From Sphingobacterium sp. UBA2700 (lineage in GTDB: Bacteria; Bacteroidota; Bacteroidia; Sphingobacteriales; Sphingobacteriaceae), in assembly GCA_002354335.1 (NCBI GenBank), contig DELI01000023.1:149490-213489 (forward strand): a stretch of DNA of 64,000 nucleotides, given 5' to 3'. Every line of letters begins with the position of its first letter. The stretch's first letter is position 1. Shown piece after piece: positions 43,418 through 52,491 of this stretch. Below the pieces are notes generated by a model. The model worked only from the letters and a program-made list of their open reading frames with translations. It searched no databases and was not told the origin of the DNA. The position numbers were made by a program, and so were the translations under genes.

Positions 43418-43876
43418 ATGGATTTAGACCAAACGGATGTGAAGCTGCTCAAGCTTCTCCAAGAAGATGCGACGTTAAGCAATAAAGAGCTATCATTGAA
43501 GCTGCACAAGTCTATCGCTGCAATCCACGAACGCGTAAAGAAGCTCAAATCAGCAGGTTATATCAAAAAAACTGTAGCTATCCTTGATCGACATATGGTC
43601 GGAATCGGGCTCATCTCTTTCTCGCAAGTATTCTTAAAGGCACATACCTTTGAAGTTTTAGGCGAATTTGAAAAGGAAGTGTCCAAATTCCCGGAGGTCA
43701 TGGAATGTTACCAAATGGCTGGCTCCTATGACTTTATGCTGCGTATTGCAACCAAAGACATGGAAGCCTACCATCAGTTCCTGCGACATAAGCTCGCTGT
43801 ATTACCGCATGTCAACACTGTACAGACCTATTTCGTATTGTCCGAAACAAAAAGCGAAACGGCCTATCACTTTTAG
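43418..43876 (+). CDS. Lrp/AsnC family transcriptional regulator
   Basis: The 152-residue protein has an N-terminal winged helix (DQTDVKLLKLLQEDATLSNKE; recognition LHKSIAAIHERVKKLKSAGYIKK) and a C-terminal RAM domain (about 65-145, MECYQMAGSYDFMLRI) that binds amino acids. It is divergent from the cysteine-synthase-like gene, which it probably regulates in response to an amino acid, perhaps cysteine or its precursor (inference). It ends 6 bp from the stop of the convergent TlpA-like gene. Confidence 0.93.
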   Translation: MDLDQTDVKLLKLLQEDATLSNKELSLKLHKSIAAIHERVKKLKSAGYIKKTVAILDRHMVGIGLISFSQVFLKAHTFEVLGEFEKEVSKFPEVMECYQMAGSYDFMLRIATKDMEAYHQFLRHKLAVLPHVNTVQTYFVLSETKSETAYHF

Positions 43877-43882
43877 TTGACT

Positions 43883-44479
43883 TTAATTCTTATTAAGCAA
43901 TTCTTCCAACTGCGCAATAAACTTAGAAGACCCATAATTTGCGAAGCCTTCATGTTTAAAACGGATGCTCCCCGCTTTATCCATAACTAAAGTCGTCGGC
44001 AGCGAACCGGTATAGATTTCATTCGCCAAGGGCTCGTGTAGCCTATGCATAGGAAAAGTAAAACCTTCTTTATCAAGGTATGACTTCCCCATCGCCGCTT
44101 CATCGTCCTGATTGATCATGATGAAAACAACATCCGGATGACCCTTAAACTTCTGATATAGTTCTTCGATCGACGGAAACTCTGCCCGGCAAGGGGGACA
44201 CCAAGAAGCCCAGAAATTAATAAATAATACTTTTCCTCTTAGTTGATTCGTCGAAACGATGTTGCCGTCCAGATCCGAAAAAGAGAAATCGTGAACCAAC
44301 TTGTCCGCTGGCGCCGTTTCTTCAATCTTGGCGTTGAAAATTCCCGTCTTCATCAGCTGACGAATTGCCCAAGCTTTAGCATCGGGAGAAACCAGCATGA
44401 TTATAACAACAAGGCCCAGGAAAATACTGAAGCCATGCTCCTTGAAAAACGTGCGGGTTTTATTCGATGATTTCGACAT
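43883..44479 (-). CDS. TlpA/ResA-like thioredoxin, membrane-anchored
   Basis: The 198-residue protein has one N-terminal membrane anchor (about 17-31) and a periplasmic TlpA-type thioredoxin domain from about 62. The active site is NFWASWCPPC with Cys94 and Cys97; TGSLPTTLVMD contains the cis-Pro. It probably reduces exported disulfides or apocytochromes. The next TlpA-like gene lies 9 bp upstream on the same strand, so the two form an operon. DsbD at 40.4 kb is a possible electron donor. Confidence 0.88.
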   Translation of the reverse strand: MSKSSNKTRTFFKEHGFSIFLGLVVIIMLVSPDAKAWAIRQLMKTGIFNAKIEETAPADKLVHDFSFSDLDGNIVSTNQLRGKVLFINFWASWCPPCRAEFPSIEELYQKFKGHPDVVFIMINQDDEAAMGKSYLDKEGFTFPMHRLHEPLANEIYTGSLPTTLVMDKAGSIRFKHEGFANYGSSKFIAQLEELLNKN

Positions 44480-44488
44480 AAGATATAC

Positions 44489-45043
44489 CTACTTATTGGC
44501 TAAGCTGCTCAACTTCTCTTTCATTTCCGGCGTGTTATAATCGCGCCCGCCTTCCATTCGATCGACCATATTACCCTGCTTATCGAGGATTACGGTTGTA
44601 GGAATCGCGCCTGCAAGGAAATCGGAAGGAATCTCACTATTTGGAATAAAGACCGGTAGGTCATATTTATTATCTTTCATAAAGGCAGTAGACTGCTCAA
44701 TCTCTGAGTCAACATCCACCATCAAGAAAACAACATTGTCATTCCCTTTGAATTCCTTGCGCAAATTGTCGATAGAAGGTAACTCCTCGATACACGGAGG
44801 GCACCATGTCGCCCAAAAGTTGATGAATACTACTTTTCCTTTTAAAGAGTTCAGATCGACAGCATTTCCTTTTTCATCAAGGAAGGAAATATTAGGATTC
44901 GTCGTCTGTGCTGTTTGTTGTGTAGTATCACTGTTTACAACAGCGCTATCCTGTGTGTCTGCCTTCTTTTCGTTGCTGTTTCCGCAAGCCGTTAATCCTA
45001 ATACTGCTAATCCGAAGAAAGCAGATAGCCATGTTCTTTTCAT
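44489..45043 (-). CDS. TlpA/ResA-like thioredoxin lipoprotein
   Basis: The 184-residue protein is a lipoprotein (lipobox LTAC, Cys20) with a linker rich in Asp, Thr and Gln, then a TlpA thioredoxin domain. The active site is NFWATWCPPC with Cys81 and Cys84, and GAIPTTVILD carries the cis-Pro. It is similar in sequence and active site to the membrane-anchored neighbour 9 bp downstream, so the pair probably arose by tandem duplication with different anchors. Its place in the outer or inner membrane cannot be told. Confidence 0.88.
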   Translation of the reverse strand: MKRTWLSAFFGLAVLGLTACGNSNEKKADTQDSAVVNSDTTQQTAQTTNPNISFLDEKGNAVDLNSLKGKVVFINFWATWCPPCIEELPSIDNLRKEFKGNDNVVFLMVDVDSEIEQSTAFMKDNKYDLPVFIPNSEIPSDFLAGAIPTTVILDKQGNMVDRMEGGRDYNTPEMKEKLSSLANK

Positions 45044-45097
45044 TTTAAATAAGATATGATGTTTTTCTAATACTTTAATTTAATGTTCCCGTTTTGC

Positions 45098-46198
45098 TTA
45101 AAGCTGCACTTTCCCTTCTTTAATCTCGTCCGATGGTTTCAGCAAAATAAGATCTGTCGCTGCTAAATCACCGAACACTTCCACTAAGCTGTCCTGGCGA
45201 ATTCCCTCCTTGACAGGCACCTTTTTTATCTCCTGATTGTTCAAGGTCATTACAAATGTACCCATTTGCGTTTGAAGTACACTCTTCATTGGCACCCAAA
45301 AGGTACTACTTCTGCGTTGAAGTCGCAATTTAGCCTGCGCATAGTCACCACCCTGTAGCGCTCCGTCGGCATTGTTGACATCGAATTCCAACGTTAATGA
45401 TCGATCCTGCTGATTCAGCATCCCTGCCGAACGCGAGAGCACCGCATCGAAGGTCTTGCCCGGTTGGGAGCTGACCTGAAAGCTAGCCTTCATCCCTTCC
45501 TGTACGGATGAGGCATGTTTCTCCGGCAGTGCTAAAGTCAGACGTAGTTTGTTCCCCTGCGCCATCATAAACATGGGCTGCGCGACATTCGCGCCTGCCA
45601 ATGCACCCACTGACACATTTCGCTCCGTGATAATGCCATCAAAAGGTGCCGTTATACGAAGATATTTCTGAAGTTGCGAAGAATGAGCAGATCCTGCCTT
45701 CGAAGATTCATAGGCCGACTTCGCACTCTCCATCGCACTCTTTGCATGGTCCAATTCAATCGCTGCCACGGCGCCGCTAGTGGCCGACGCTTGCTTCAAT
45801 CGTTCATAGGCCTGTTGCGAATACAGGTAATCGTTGTAGAGTTTCTGCTCCGTCGACTTATCCGAAAGATGTTGCTGGTTCATCTCCGGCGCTTCCAAGA
45901 CTGCCAGGAGTTGTCCTTTACGCACGCGGTCGCCTCGATCCACCAACAAGCGCTGCACGAAGCCACTGACTTTCGCATATACCGCGACTTGCTCGTATGG
46001 CTTCAATTCCGCAGGAATCGATAGCTGATACTCCGGATTCATCAGCTGTATTTCTGCCGTCGGATAGGACGCAACCACAGGCGGCTTTTCCTTTGTCGCT
46101 TGCTCATGCTTTGCTTCCGAAGAGCAGGCGGTAAAAAGTGCAAGCAGGGCGGATACCGCCAAAGCTTGCTTGATTATATGTTGATATGCAGTTTTCAT
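45098..46198 (-). CDS. RND efflux membrane fusion protein (periplasmic adaptor)
   Basis: The 366-residue lipoprotein (lipobox FTAC, Cys24) is an HlyD/AcrA-type adaptor. A lipoyl half (KPYEQVAVYAKVSGFVQRLLVDRGDRVRKGQLLAVLEAPEM) precedes a helical hairpin (about 95-155). The second lipoyl half follows (ITAPFDGIITERNVSVGALAG), then beta-barrel and membrane-proximal domains. The frame stays open upstream into the pump gene, but the ATG at 46196-46198 gives the proper lipoprotein signal. It joins the RND pump encoded 10 bp upstream to the TolC-like channel. Confidence 0.92.
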   Translation of the reverse strand: MKTAYQHIIKQALAVSALLALFTACSSEAKHEQATKEKPPVVASYPTAEIQLMNPEYQLSIPAELKPYEQVAVYAKVSGFVQRLLVDRGDRVRKGQLLAVLEAPEMNQQHLSDKSTEQKLYNDYLYSQQAYERLKQASATSGAVAAIELDHAKSAMESAKSAYESSKAGSAHSSQLQKYLRITAPFDGIITERNVSVGALAGANVAQPMFMMAQGNKLRLTLALPEKHASSVQEGMKASFQVSSQPGKTFDAVLSRSAGMLNQQDRSLTLEFDVNNADGALQGGDYAQAKLRLQRRSSTFWVPMKSVLQTQMGTFVMTLNNQEIKKVPVKEGIRQDSLVEVFGDLAATDLILLKPSDEIKEGKVQL

Positions 46199-46208
46199 AG
46201 TCTCGCTA

Positions 46209-49200
46209 TTAAGAATGTATTTGTTTTTGAAAATAAGGACTCGCGGTATCATCAGGGTCCAGCGAAGGATCCGCAATTGACGATTTAGCCAACAAGGCAC
46301 TAAAGAAGTGGGGCAATAGAAGCAGAATGCTAAAGGTCGATGCAATCAACCCGCCAATTACCGCTCTTCCTAAAGGCGCAATCTGTTCCGCACCATCACC
46401 AATTCCAATGGCCATCGGCAACATACCGGCAAGCATGGCTGCCGCAGTCATCAGTACCGGGCGCAAGCGCGAGGAAGCCGCCATGCGCGCCGCATTTGCG
46501 GGACTCAAGCCCACTTGCTTCCTAAAATACTCCGCCTGATTGATCAATAGCACCGCATTCGAAACAGAAACCCCTAAAGACATAATGATCCCCATATAAG
46601 ATTGCAAGTTCAGCGTGCTACCCGTTAAGAACAACAGCAACAAAGCACCGGCAATTACGGCAGGAAGAACCGACAAAATAATCAGGGGTACTTTGAATGA
46701 TTGATAATAGGCCGAAAGCATCAGGAAGATTGCAATTATTGCTAAGCCCAATCCTGCCAATAAACTATCCAGCGTATCGTCCAATAACTGCAAGGTTCCT
46801 TCCGTCCAGACCGAGGTTCCACGAGGAGCATCCCCCGCATCTGCAATAGCCTGCTTCACTGCCCGCGATGCTGTCCCCAGGTCCATATCATAAATGTTCG
46901 CAATAAGCGTCACATAGCGATTTGGTCCCTTCCGATTGACCTGTGCAGGCGCTGTTACTCGTTTCACTGTCGCAACGTCTTCCAGCACCGGACGCAAACT
47001 CCCCTTTTTCAAGGGCATAGCGCGCAAAGCCTCCTCCGACGACATCAACGCCTCCGGAATCTGCACCTGCACCTGAAACACCAGACCCGAGCGAGGATCC
47101 ACCCACAAATTCTTATCGGTAAAGCGAGTAGACGAAGTCGCTGTTACTAAGCTCTTCGTAATATCCTGCATCGTCAATCCATACTGCCCCGCTAAATCCC
47201 GGTTGACTTCGATCTCCAAAGTCGGATAGTGGATAGGCTCCGCAATGCGGATATCCCGTAAATAAGGCACTTCCTTCAACTCCTGTTCAATCTTAGCTGC
47301 ATGTGTATAGGCTACCTTCACCTGATTAGCACCTACTTTCACCTCTATTGGCGTCATTGCGCCCTGGCCCATGATCTTTTCCGTCAATTCCATCGGCTCA
47401 TAATTGAACTGCGCATCAGGAAATTTAGCCGCTAAAGCAATTCGAATACGCTCCTTAAGTGCTTCAACCGATCCCTTATAAATTCCCTGATTGACGGAAA
47501 CCTGCAGAACAGCTTCATGCGAGGCATTGGTAAAAAGGAAGATCGGGTTGATTGGGTTGCCTGGAGGCTGCAGACCAACATAAGCTGAAGTCAGATTCAC
47601 AGCGTTATCTGGCAACTGCGCTTTTATTTCCTCAGTCACCCCCTGTACCAGCGCCTGCGTTTTTTCCAATCGGCTACCTTGGGGCGCCTGAATCCGCAAC
47701 TGGAAATCCCCGGAGTTCGAAACCGGCATCACATCCATCCCTACCTGCGTAAGCAACAAGGCCGATAGACCGCCAGCAAGCAGCAGGTAGACCAAGAACA
47801 AGGGCAATGCCCGACCCGACCAGCGACGCATGCGCGAAGAATAGCGTAGATTGAAGCGCTCGAATAGCTTGCGCTTCCGCTTCCCTTGTTGCTTATCATG
47901 CTTTTTCGATTTCATCATCCAATTGGCCAGGATAGGCACAAAGGTCTGTGAAGCAATAAAAGAGGCAATCATTGCAAAGGCAACAGCCATAGAAAGCGGC
48001 ATAAACATATCCTTCGGAATACCGTTCATAATAAATGCGGGCGTCAATACCGCCAGGATACACAGCAATATCAAAAGCTTAGGAATAGAGATTTCCAAAA
48101 GCGCATCGACGATTGCGCGCGGCTTTGCTTTTCCTTGCTCCATATGCTGATGTATATTCTCGATGGTAACCGTCGCTTCATCCACGAGAATACCGATCGA
48201 CAAGGCTAGCCCACTTAAGGTCATGATATTTATGGTCTGTCCAAACAGATACAAGACCATGACTGCCGTTAATATCGCAATCGGGATAGTCAATACGACG
48301 ATCAAAGCGCCACGCGAATCCCCCAGGAATAGAAGAATCATCAAGCCTGTAAATATGGCGCCCAATATGCCCTCATGAATCAGGTTCGTCAGCGCCCGCT
48401 CGATGTATTTCGACTGGTCAAACTCATATCGTACCTCCACATCTTCAGGTAGCTGTTCTTTTATTTTTCCAAGAGAAGATTTTAAGTTATCCACGGCGGT
48501 CAGCGTAGAGGCATCGGCTTTCTTGATAATCGGCAGGTAGACCGAGCGCTTCCCATTCACCAAAGCATAACCCACCGTCTGGTCGGCGCCATCTTCTACG
48601 CGAGCGACGTCGCGAACATAAATCGTCCGGTACTCTCCCGTTTTAATCGGCGTATTTAAGAACTCCTCGGCACCCTTGGCAATCGAATTAATGGGTGCCA
48701 TCAGATTCTCATCGCCAATGCGAATATTGCCCGCCGGAGAGGGCAAGCTATTTTTGCTGATAGCAAGCGTAATCTCTTCCGGACTCAGGCCATTCGCCTG
48801 CATCGCTTCCGGATCGATGTTGACCACGATGGAACGAATATTCCCACCAAAGGGTGCTGGTGCTGTAATACCCGGGATCTCGACGAACATAGGCCGCACT
48901 TTGGTGATTACCAAAGTCTGAATCTCATTCACCGATCGCTGCTCACTTTCAAACACCAGTTGACCAACCGGCAGAGAACTCCCGTCAAAACGAACCACCA
49001 TCGGTGGTACAGCGCCCGCCGGAAGGAATCCCATCGCCCGGGATACCGAGGTCGACACCTCCCCCGCCGCCTGCGCCATATTCGTCCCTGGATAGAAGGT
49101 TAGCTTCATCAGCGATAAACCTTGTATACTCTTAAAATCTATATTCTTAACCCCGGAAACAAATAGGAGGACTTTTTGAAACTCATTGGACATAAAGCCG

Positions 49201-49379
49201 TCCATATAGGCGGGCGATAAACCCCCATAGGGCATCGCGATGTAAATCGCCGGAAGCTCCACCTCCGGAAAAATATCTACATTGATCTTCTTGATCGTCG
49301 TATAGGAAAAAAAGGCAATAGCCATTACCGCAACCATGATAGCGATAGGCTTTCTTAAGGCAAATCTAATTAAACTCAT
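46209..49379 (-). CDS. RND efflux transporter permease (AcrB/HAE-like)
   Basis: The 1056-residue inner-membrane pump has 12 helices in two halves with large periplasmic loops. The proton-relay helix reads LSGLALSIGILVDEATVTIENIHQHM near residue 395; a single Asp followed by Glu replaces the AcrB Asp-Asp pair. The N-terminus MSLIRFALRKPIAIMVAVMAI is typical. The position in the operon (TolC-like, pump, adaptor) is clear. Its substrate, drug, dye or metal, cannot be decided; no Met-rich metal relay as in CusA is obvious. Confidence 0.93.
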   Translation of the reverse strand: MSLIRFALRKPIAIMVAVMAIAFFSYTTIKKINVDIFPEVELPAIYIAMPYGGLSPAYMDGFMSNEFQKVLLFVSGVKNIDFKSIQGLSLMKLTFYPGTNMAQAAGEVSTSVSRAMGFLPAGAVPPMVVRFDGSSLPVGQLVFESEQRSVNEIQTLVITKVRPMFVEIPGITAPAPFGGNIRSIVVNIDPEAMQANGLSPEEITLAISKNSLPSPAGNIRIGDENLMAPINSIAKGAEEFLNTPIKTGEYRTIYVRDVARVEDGADQTVGYALVNGKRSVYLPIIKKADASTLTAVDNLKSSLGKIKEQLPEDVEVRYEFDQSKYIERALTNLIHEGILGAIFTGLMILLFLGDSRGALIVVLTIPIAILTAVMVLYLFGQTINIMTLSGLALSIGILVDEATVTIENIHQHMEQGKAKPRAIVDALLEISIPKLLILLCILAVLTPAFIMNGIPKDMFMPLSMAVAFAMIASFIASQTFVPILANWMMKSKKHDKQQGKRKRKLFERFNLRYSSRMRRWSGRALPLFLVYLLLAGGLSALLLTQVGMDVMPVSNSGDFQLRIQAPQGSRLEKTQALVQGVTEEIKAQLPDNAVNLTSAYVGLQPPGNPINPIFLFTNASHEAVLQVSVNQGIYKGSVEALKERIRIALAAKFPDAQFNYEPMELTEKIMGQGAMTPIEVKVGANQVKVAYTHAAKIEQELKEVPYLRDIRIAEPIHYPTLEIEVNRDLAGQYGLTMQDITKSLVTATSSTRFTDKNLWVDPRSGLVFQVQVQIPEALMSSEEALRAMPLKKGSLRPVLEDVATVKRVTAPAQVNRKGPNRYVTLIANIYDMDLGTASRAVKQAIADAGDAPRGTSVWTEGTLQLLDDTLDSLLAGLGLAIIAIFLMLSAYYQSFKVPLIILSVLPAVIAGALLLLFLTGSTLNLQSYMGIIMSLGVSVSNAVLLINQAEYFRKQVGLSPANAARMAASSRLRPVLMTAAAMLAGMLPMAIGIGDGAEQIAPLGRAVIGGLIASTFSILLLLPHFFSALLAKSSIADPSLDPDDTASPYFQKQIHS

Positions 49380-49388
49380 AGCTGTGGA

Positions 49389-50777
49389 TTAAAGGTTATT
49401 AAAGACGAAATCAAAATTGCTGTTCAAGGAGGCTTCCTCGGCCAGGAGAATCCAATAGGATTTTGCTGCAGCGATATGCTTCTGCTCGGCTTCCTCCAAT
49501 AGCTTCGAAATCTGAAGCAGTTCACTTAAAGCAATCAAACCGCTCTTATAGCGTGCAAGGTACATCTGATAAGCATCTTGTGCATGCTGTACAGCAAGTT
49601 TGCTGTTCTTTAAGCGTGCAAACTGCATTGTGATTTCCTGATGCACCGCTGATAGGTTGGCCTCCATACTTTGCCTATATTGCTCATGCAAGGCTTTAGC
49701 CGCTTCCCCTTCTTGTCTGCTCGCTTCGGCCTTGTATTTGTTGGTTTGCAAGCTGCTCAGATTCCAAACTAAACCTACGCCCGCCAGCACATTGTTCGTG
49801 CTGTTCTTGAAACCATTCGACCAAGCACCCGAAACCATACCATCTTGTCCTATTCCGGAACTTCGATAGGCATAGCCCCCTAACAGGCGCACCGTAGGCA
49901 GCGAAGATCGCTTATGCACTTCAGCTTCCAATTGGTGATAGGTTGATGCCTGCGCTAAGTTTTCCAAAAAAGGATGATGAGTAATTGCTTGCGAAACATC
50001 GCCGTTCTTCGCTGCTGTCAAACCTAAAAAGCGATCCAAGGAGGCCTGATAATCCAGCGACTGACCCTGAAACAAAGCTAAGAACTTGATTAGCGAAGCC
50101 TCCTTCGCGCCAGTCCATCGCTGTTGTTCGCCCAACGCTTGCACGTAGGACGAGTATGCTAGCAAACTATCTGCCGCAGGCCTTAATCCTGCGGACGATA
50201 AACCTGCCGTAATCCTACGGATATCATCCAGCCGCTGTGCGTTTTTTGCAGACCAGCGCCATTTAGACTCGTCGTACAGCAATGCGATATAACGCTCGCT
50301 ACTCAGCTTCTTTAAATCCAACAGATAAGCAGCCTTATCCGTCTCCGTACGCAGAACAGCCGTCCTCGCTGCTTCTTTTTCTTTACCTTGTTTTCCAAAT
50401 GTGATCAGATCCCACTCAACTGTTGCTGATCCGAAGTTATTGACTGCTAGCTCACTTCCACGAAGGCCCGCATTGCCACTGACGTTAAAGAAGCCGGGTT
50501 GCGGAAAAAAACCTCCCGAGCTACCCTCAAACGTGCCGTAGCTATGCTGCGCCTGCATCTTCACCTGTGGAAGCATACTGCTTCGCAACGCACGTTCCTT
50601 TTGCAAAGCAACCGCAATAGCGGCATTCTTTGCCGCAAAACCCGGAAAACTTGATTCTATTTGCGGCCAAATTGTACCCAAGGTATTCGAATTTCCCAAG
50701 GTATCCTGAGCAGCGATTGCCGTACTGCTCCATGCGACCAAGCAGCAAATACCGCTCAGTACCATCTTTTTTCTCAT
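49389..50777 (-). CDS. TolC-family outer-membrane efflux protein
   Basis: The 462-residue protein has a Sec signal (MRKKMVLSGICCLVAWSSTAIAAQ) and two TolC repeats of long helices with barrel strands. LEEAEQKHIAAAKSYWILLAEEASLNSNF closes the second. It forms the exit duct of the RND system and lies 9 bp upstream of the pump gene. Two further ATG codons upstream in frame (at 50798 and 50813) would bury the signal peptide, so the ATG at 50775-50777 is chosen. Confidence 0.92.
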   Translation of the reverse strand: MRKKMVLSGICCLVAWSSTAIAAQDTLGNSNTLGTIWPQIESSFPGFAAKNAAIAVALQKERALRSSMLPQVKMQAQHSYGTFEGSSGGFFPQPGFFNVSGNAGLRGSELAVNNFGSATVEWDLITFGKQGKEKEAARTAVLRTETDKAAYLLDLKKLSSERYIALLYDESKWRWSAKNAQRLDDIRRITAGLSSAGLRPAADSLLAYSSYVQALGEQQRWTGAKEASLIKFLALFQGQSLDYQASLDRFLGLTAAKNGDVSQAITHHPFLENLAQASTYHQLEAEVHKRSSLPTVRLLGGYAYRSSGIGQDGMVSGAWSNGFKNSTNNVLAGVGLVWNLSSLQTNKYKAEASRQEGEAAKALHEQYRQSMEANLSAVHQEITMQFARLKNSKLAVQHAQDAYQMYLARYKSGLIALSELLQISKLLEEAEQKHIAAAKSYWILLAEEASLNSNFDFVFNNL

Positions 50778-50888
50778 ATAAATTTGATTAAACGGCATTG
50801 CAAAGCAATGCACGGTTATTTTCGATTAAAAAATAAATACGAATACTCTGTTAGCAGAAGTGCTAACCCTAAAAAAGATGAAAGGGTA

Positions 50889-51290
50889 CTAAATAAGCAG
50901 CTTGCGGTACTTCAGGAAAATGGGTATAGGTCCTGAATTTGGAAAATCGCCATTGGAGTAATGGCTCTTTGTGGTCCTATCGGATATAGCAAGCAAGAAA
51001 AGAAAAGCAACGGCAAACAACATCATCGGTATCATTTGCTTCGCATCCGGCGACAGCTTGCTCACTTGTTGTGTTAAGCTGCTTTCAAATACGCTGCACT
51101 GCTCGACAAGCACGCGTGACGTATAGCTATTCTTCTTTGCAGCACCCTGCTCGGTATTCACTGGAAAACCCGCAAGGCTCTTAATGCTACTTTTGATAGG
51201 ACATGAGGTCAATAATACGAACAGCATCACCGCCATCAGCATGATGAGCTGCGGAAATGACCTCGTTAGATATATTGCTTTTTTATCCAT
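50889..51290 (-). CDS. small conserved membrane protein associated with RND efflux operons
   Basis: The 133-residue protein has an N-terminal hydrophobic signal ending LLTSC (possible lipobox, Cys30), a polar middle with KSSIKSLAGFPVNTEQG and EQC, and a membrane segment at about 88-103 (MIPMMLFAVAFLFLLAI). It ends PIPIFLKYRKLLI. I recall similar short proteins in front of efflux genes of Sphingobacteriaceae but cannot name a family. It is the first gene of the minus-strand run leading into the TolC-RND-adaptor operon, 111 bp upstream of the TolC-like gene. Confidence 0.65.
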   Translation of the reverse strand: MDKKAIYLTRSFPQLIMLMAVMLFVLLTSCPIKSSIKSLAGFPVNTEQGAAKKNSYTSRVLVEQCSVFESSLTQQVSKLSPDAKQMIPMMLFAVAFLFLLAISDRTTKSHYSNGDFPNSGPIPIFLKYRKLLI

Positions 51291-51396
51291 ATCGCTACGA
51301 AGTTAGGGCATTTATTCATAGATGTCAAATCTTCTTCGGATTCCCATAGCTTTATTACACAAGAAAAATCTTATATTCAACAGTAAATTATCAGCT

Positions 51397-51708
51397 ATGA
51401 GGGAGCAATTAAGTAAAGAGAGCGAGCAAAGAAAGAACGTCATCCTATCGGTTGGACTCATCTTCCTCAATTGCACGCTTGCTATCATATGTTTTGGCGG
51501 AGCCTATCATCACGACCCTGATAACATACTCAGCTTTTTCGCCTTCTTCATTAGCATCACTATTCTTACCGGAATCTTCGCATTCGCTTATCACGATAAA
51601 AAATACCGATGGGTGAAATGGCTGTTCGGCATTCTGCTGCTCATTACGCTATTATTGTCCGCACTATTTTGGTATGCGTCCGAATTGGGAAAAGGATTTA
51701 ATCACTAA
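51397..51708 (+). CDS. hypothetical membrane protein with three helices
   Basis: The 103-residue protein begins MREQLSKESEQRKNVIL and has three hydrophobic segments at about 15-36, 46-66 and 75-94. The family is not recognised. The frame remains open to an ATG at 51322, which would add a 25-residue basic extension; the inner ATG at 51397 is chosen because the lead-in is then short and charged. It is 3 bp upstream of the next gene, so the two form an operon. Confidence 0.6.
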   Translation: MREQLSKESEQRKNVILSVGLIFLNCTLAIICFGGAYHHDPDNILSFFAFFISITILTGIFAFAYHDKKYRWVKWLFGILLLITLLLSALFWYASELGKGFNH

Positions 51709-51711
51709 GCC

Positions 51712-52419
51712 ATGAAAATCAATACGGTCAATAAGATTTATATCCTTCTAGCCCTGCTACTTGCTTGTTACGCAGGCTATAAAACCATCGTCTTCAAACC
51801 TTGGGATCGCTTTTATTATTTTGCTAGCGCCATGCTACCCGAGTCATACCCTGTCCATTTGAGTGAATTACACTTCGACACCGAGAACCCGGATGACTTC
51901 ATCTCCATCAATGCCGAAAACACCGAATTCTATCGGGCAAAGTGGGGCGAGGAGTATTATTTCCCAGAAACCTACTCCTCCGAGCTTCTGCCTAAGCGTC
52001 TTGTCATACAATATTTGGATTACCGCTCTAAAAACTACTATAGAGACAGCATCGCTCTTCCAACTGCCGAAATTCGAAAGTACTTCAAGGAAGCCGCAAA
52101 AACCGGAGATATGCAAAACATTTATCATTATAGTAGTAATGCCAAGGGACTCACCTTCCTAGTTGGTATCGCCAATGCCGGTAATATCATTGTATGGCTA
52201 CGCACGGCGACCAAGGATCACATCATTAGCAAAACCAAACTCCAACCGAAGACCCCGCGTCCGGAGGATCTATATTTTGACGGTTTGAAAGATTTTGAAA
52301 CCTACTACAAGGAAGTTTTTCGAGATCTGCCGGACAGCCTGAAAATGCGGATCGACGCAGGCTGGGATCGGAATGCTGAATATATTGACAGTCTAGCCAT
52401 CCCTAAAAGCATACCCTAG
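51712..52419 (+). CDS. DUF2931-like protein
   Basis: The 235-residue protein has an N-terminal membrane anchor (IYILLALLLACYAGY, about 9-23). It is followed by a domain with LPKRLVIQYLDYRSKNYYRDSI, PTAEIRKYFKEA and LTFLVGIANAGNIIVWL, which resembles the DUF2931 pattern of Bacteroidota envelope proteins. The function is unknown, and the family call rests on the general pattern only. It is cotranscribed with the three-helix protein upstream, 3 bp away. Confidence 0.55.
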   Translation: MKINTVNKIYILLALLLACYAGYKTIVFKPWDRFYYFASAMLPESYPVHLSELHFDTENPDDFISINAENTEFYRAKWGEEYYFPETYSSELLPKRLVIQYLDYRSKNYYRDSIALPTAEIRKYFKEAAKTGDMQNIYHYSSNAKGLTFLVGIANAGNIIVWLRTATKDHIISKTKLQPKTPRPEDLYFDGLKDFETYYKEVFRDLPDSLKMRIDAGWDRNAEYIDSLAIPKSIP

Positions 52420-52491
52420 AATTTAACATTTCAGCTAATACTTTTTAGCGCTCCTTTTCGTATATTTAGGTTACACACTACACTATTTAAT

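Noticed and set aside
46199-46345. 49-residue N-terminal extension of the efflux adaptor
   Set aside because: It overlaps the pump gene and precedes an ideal lipoprotein signal peptide that would be internal.
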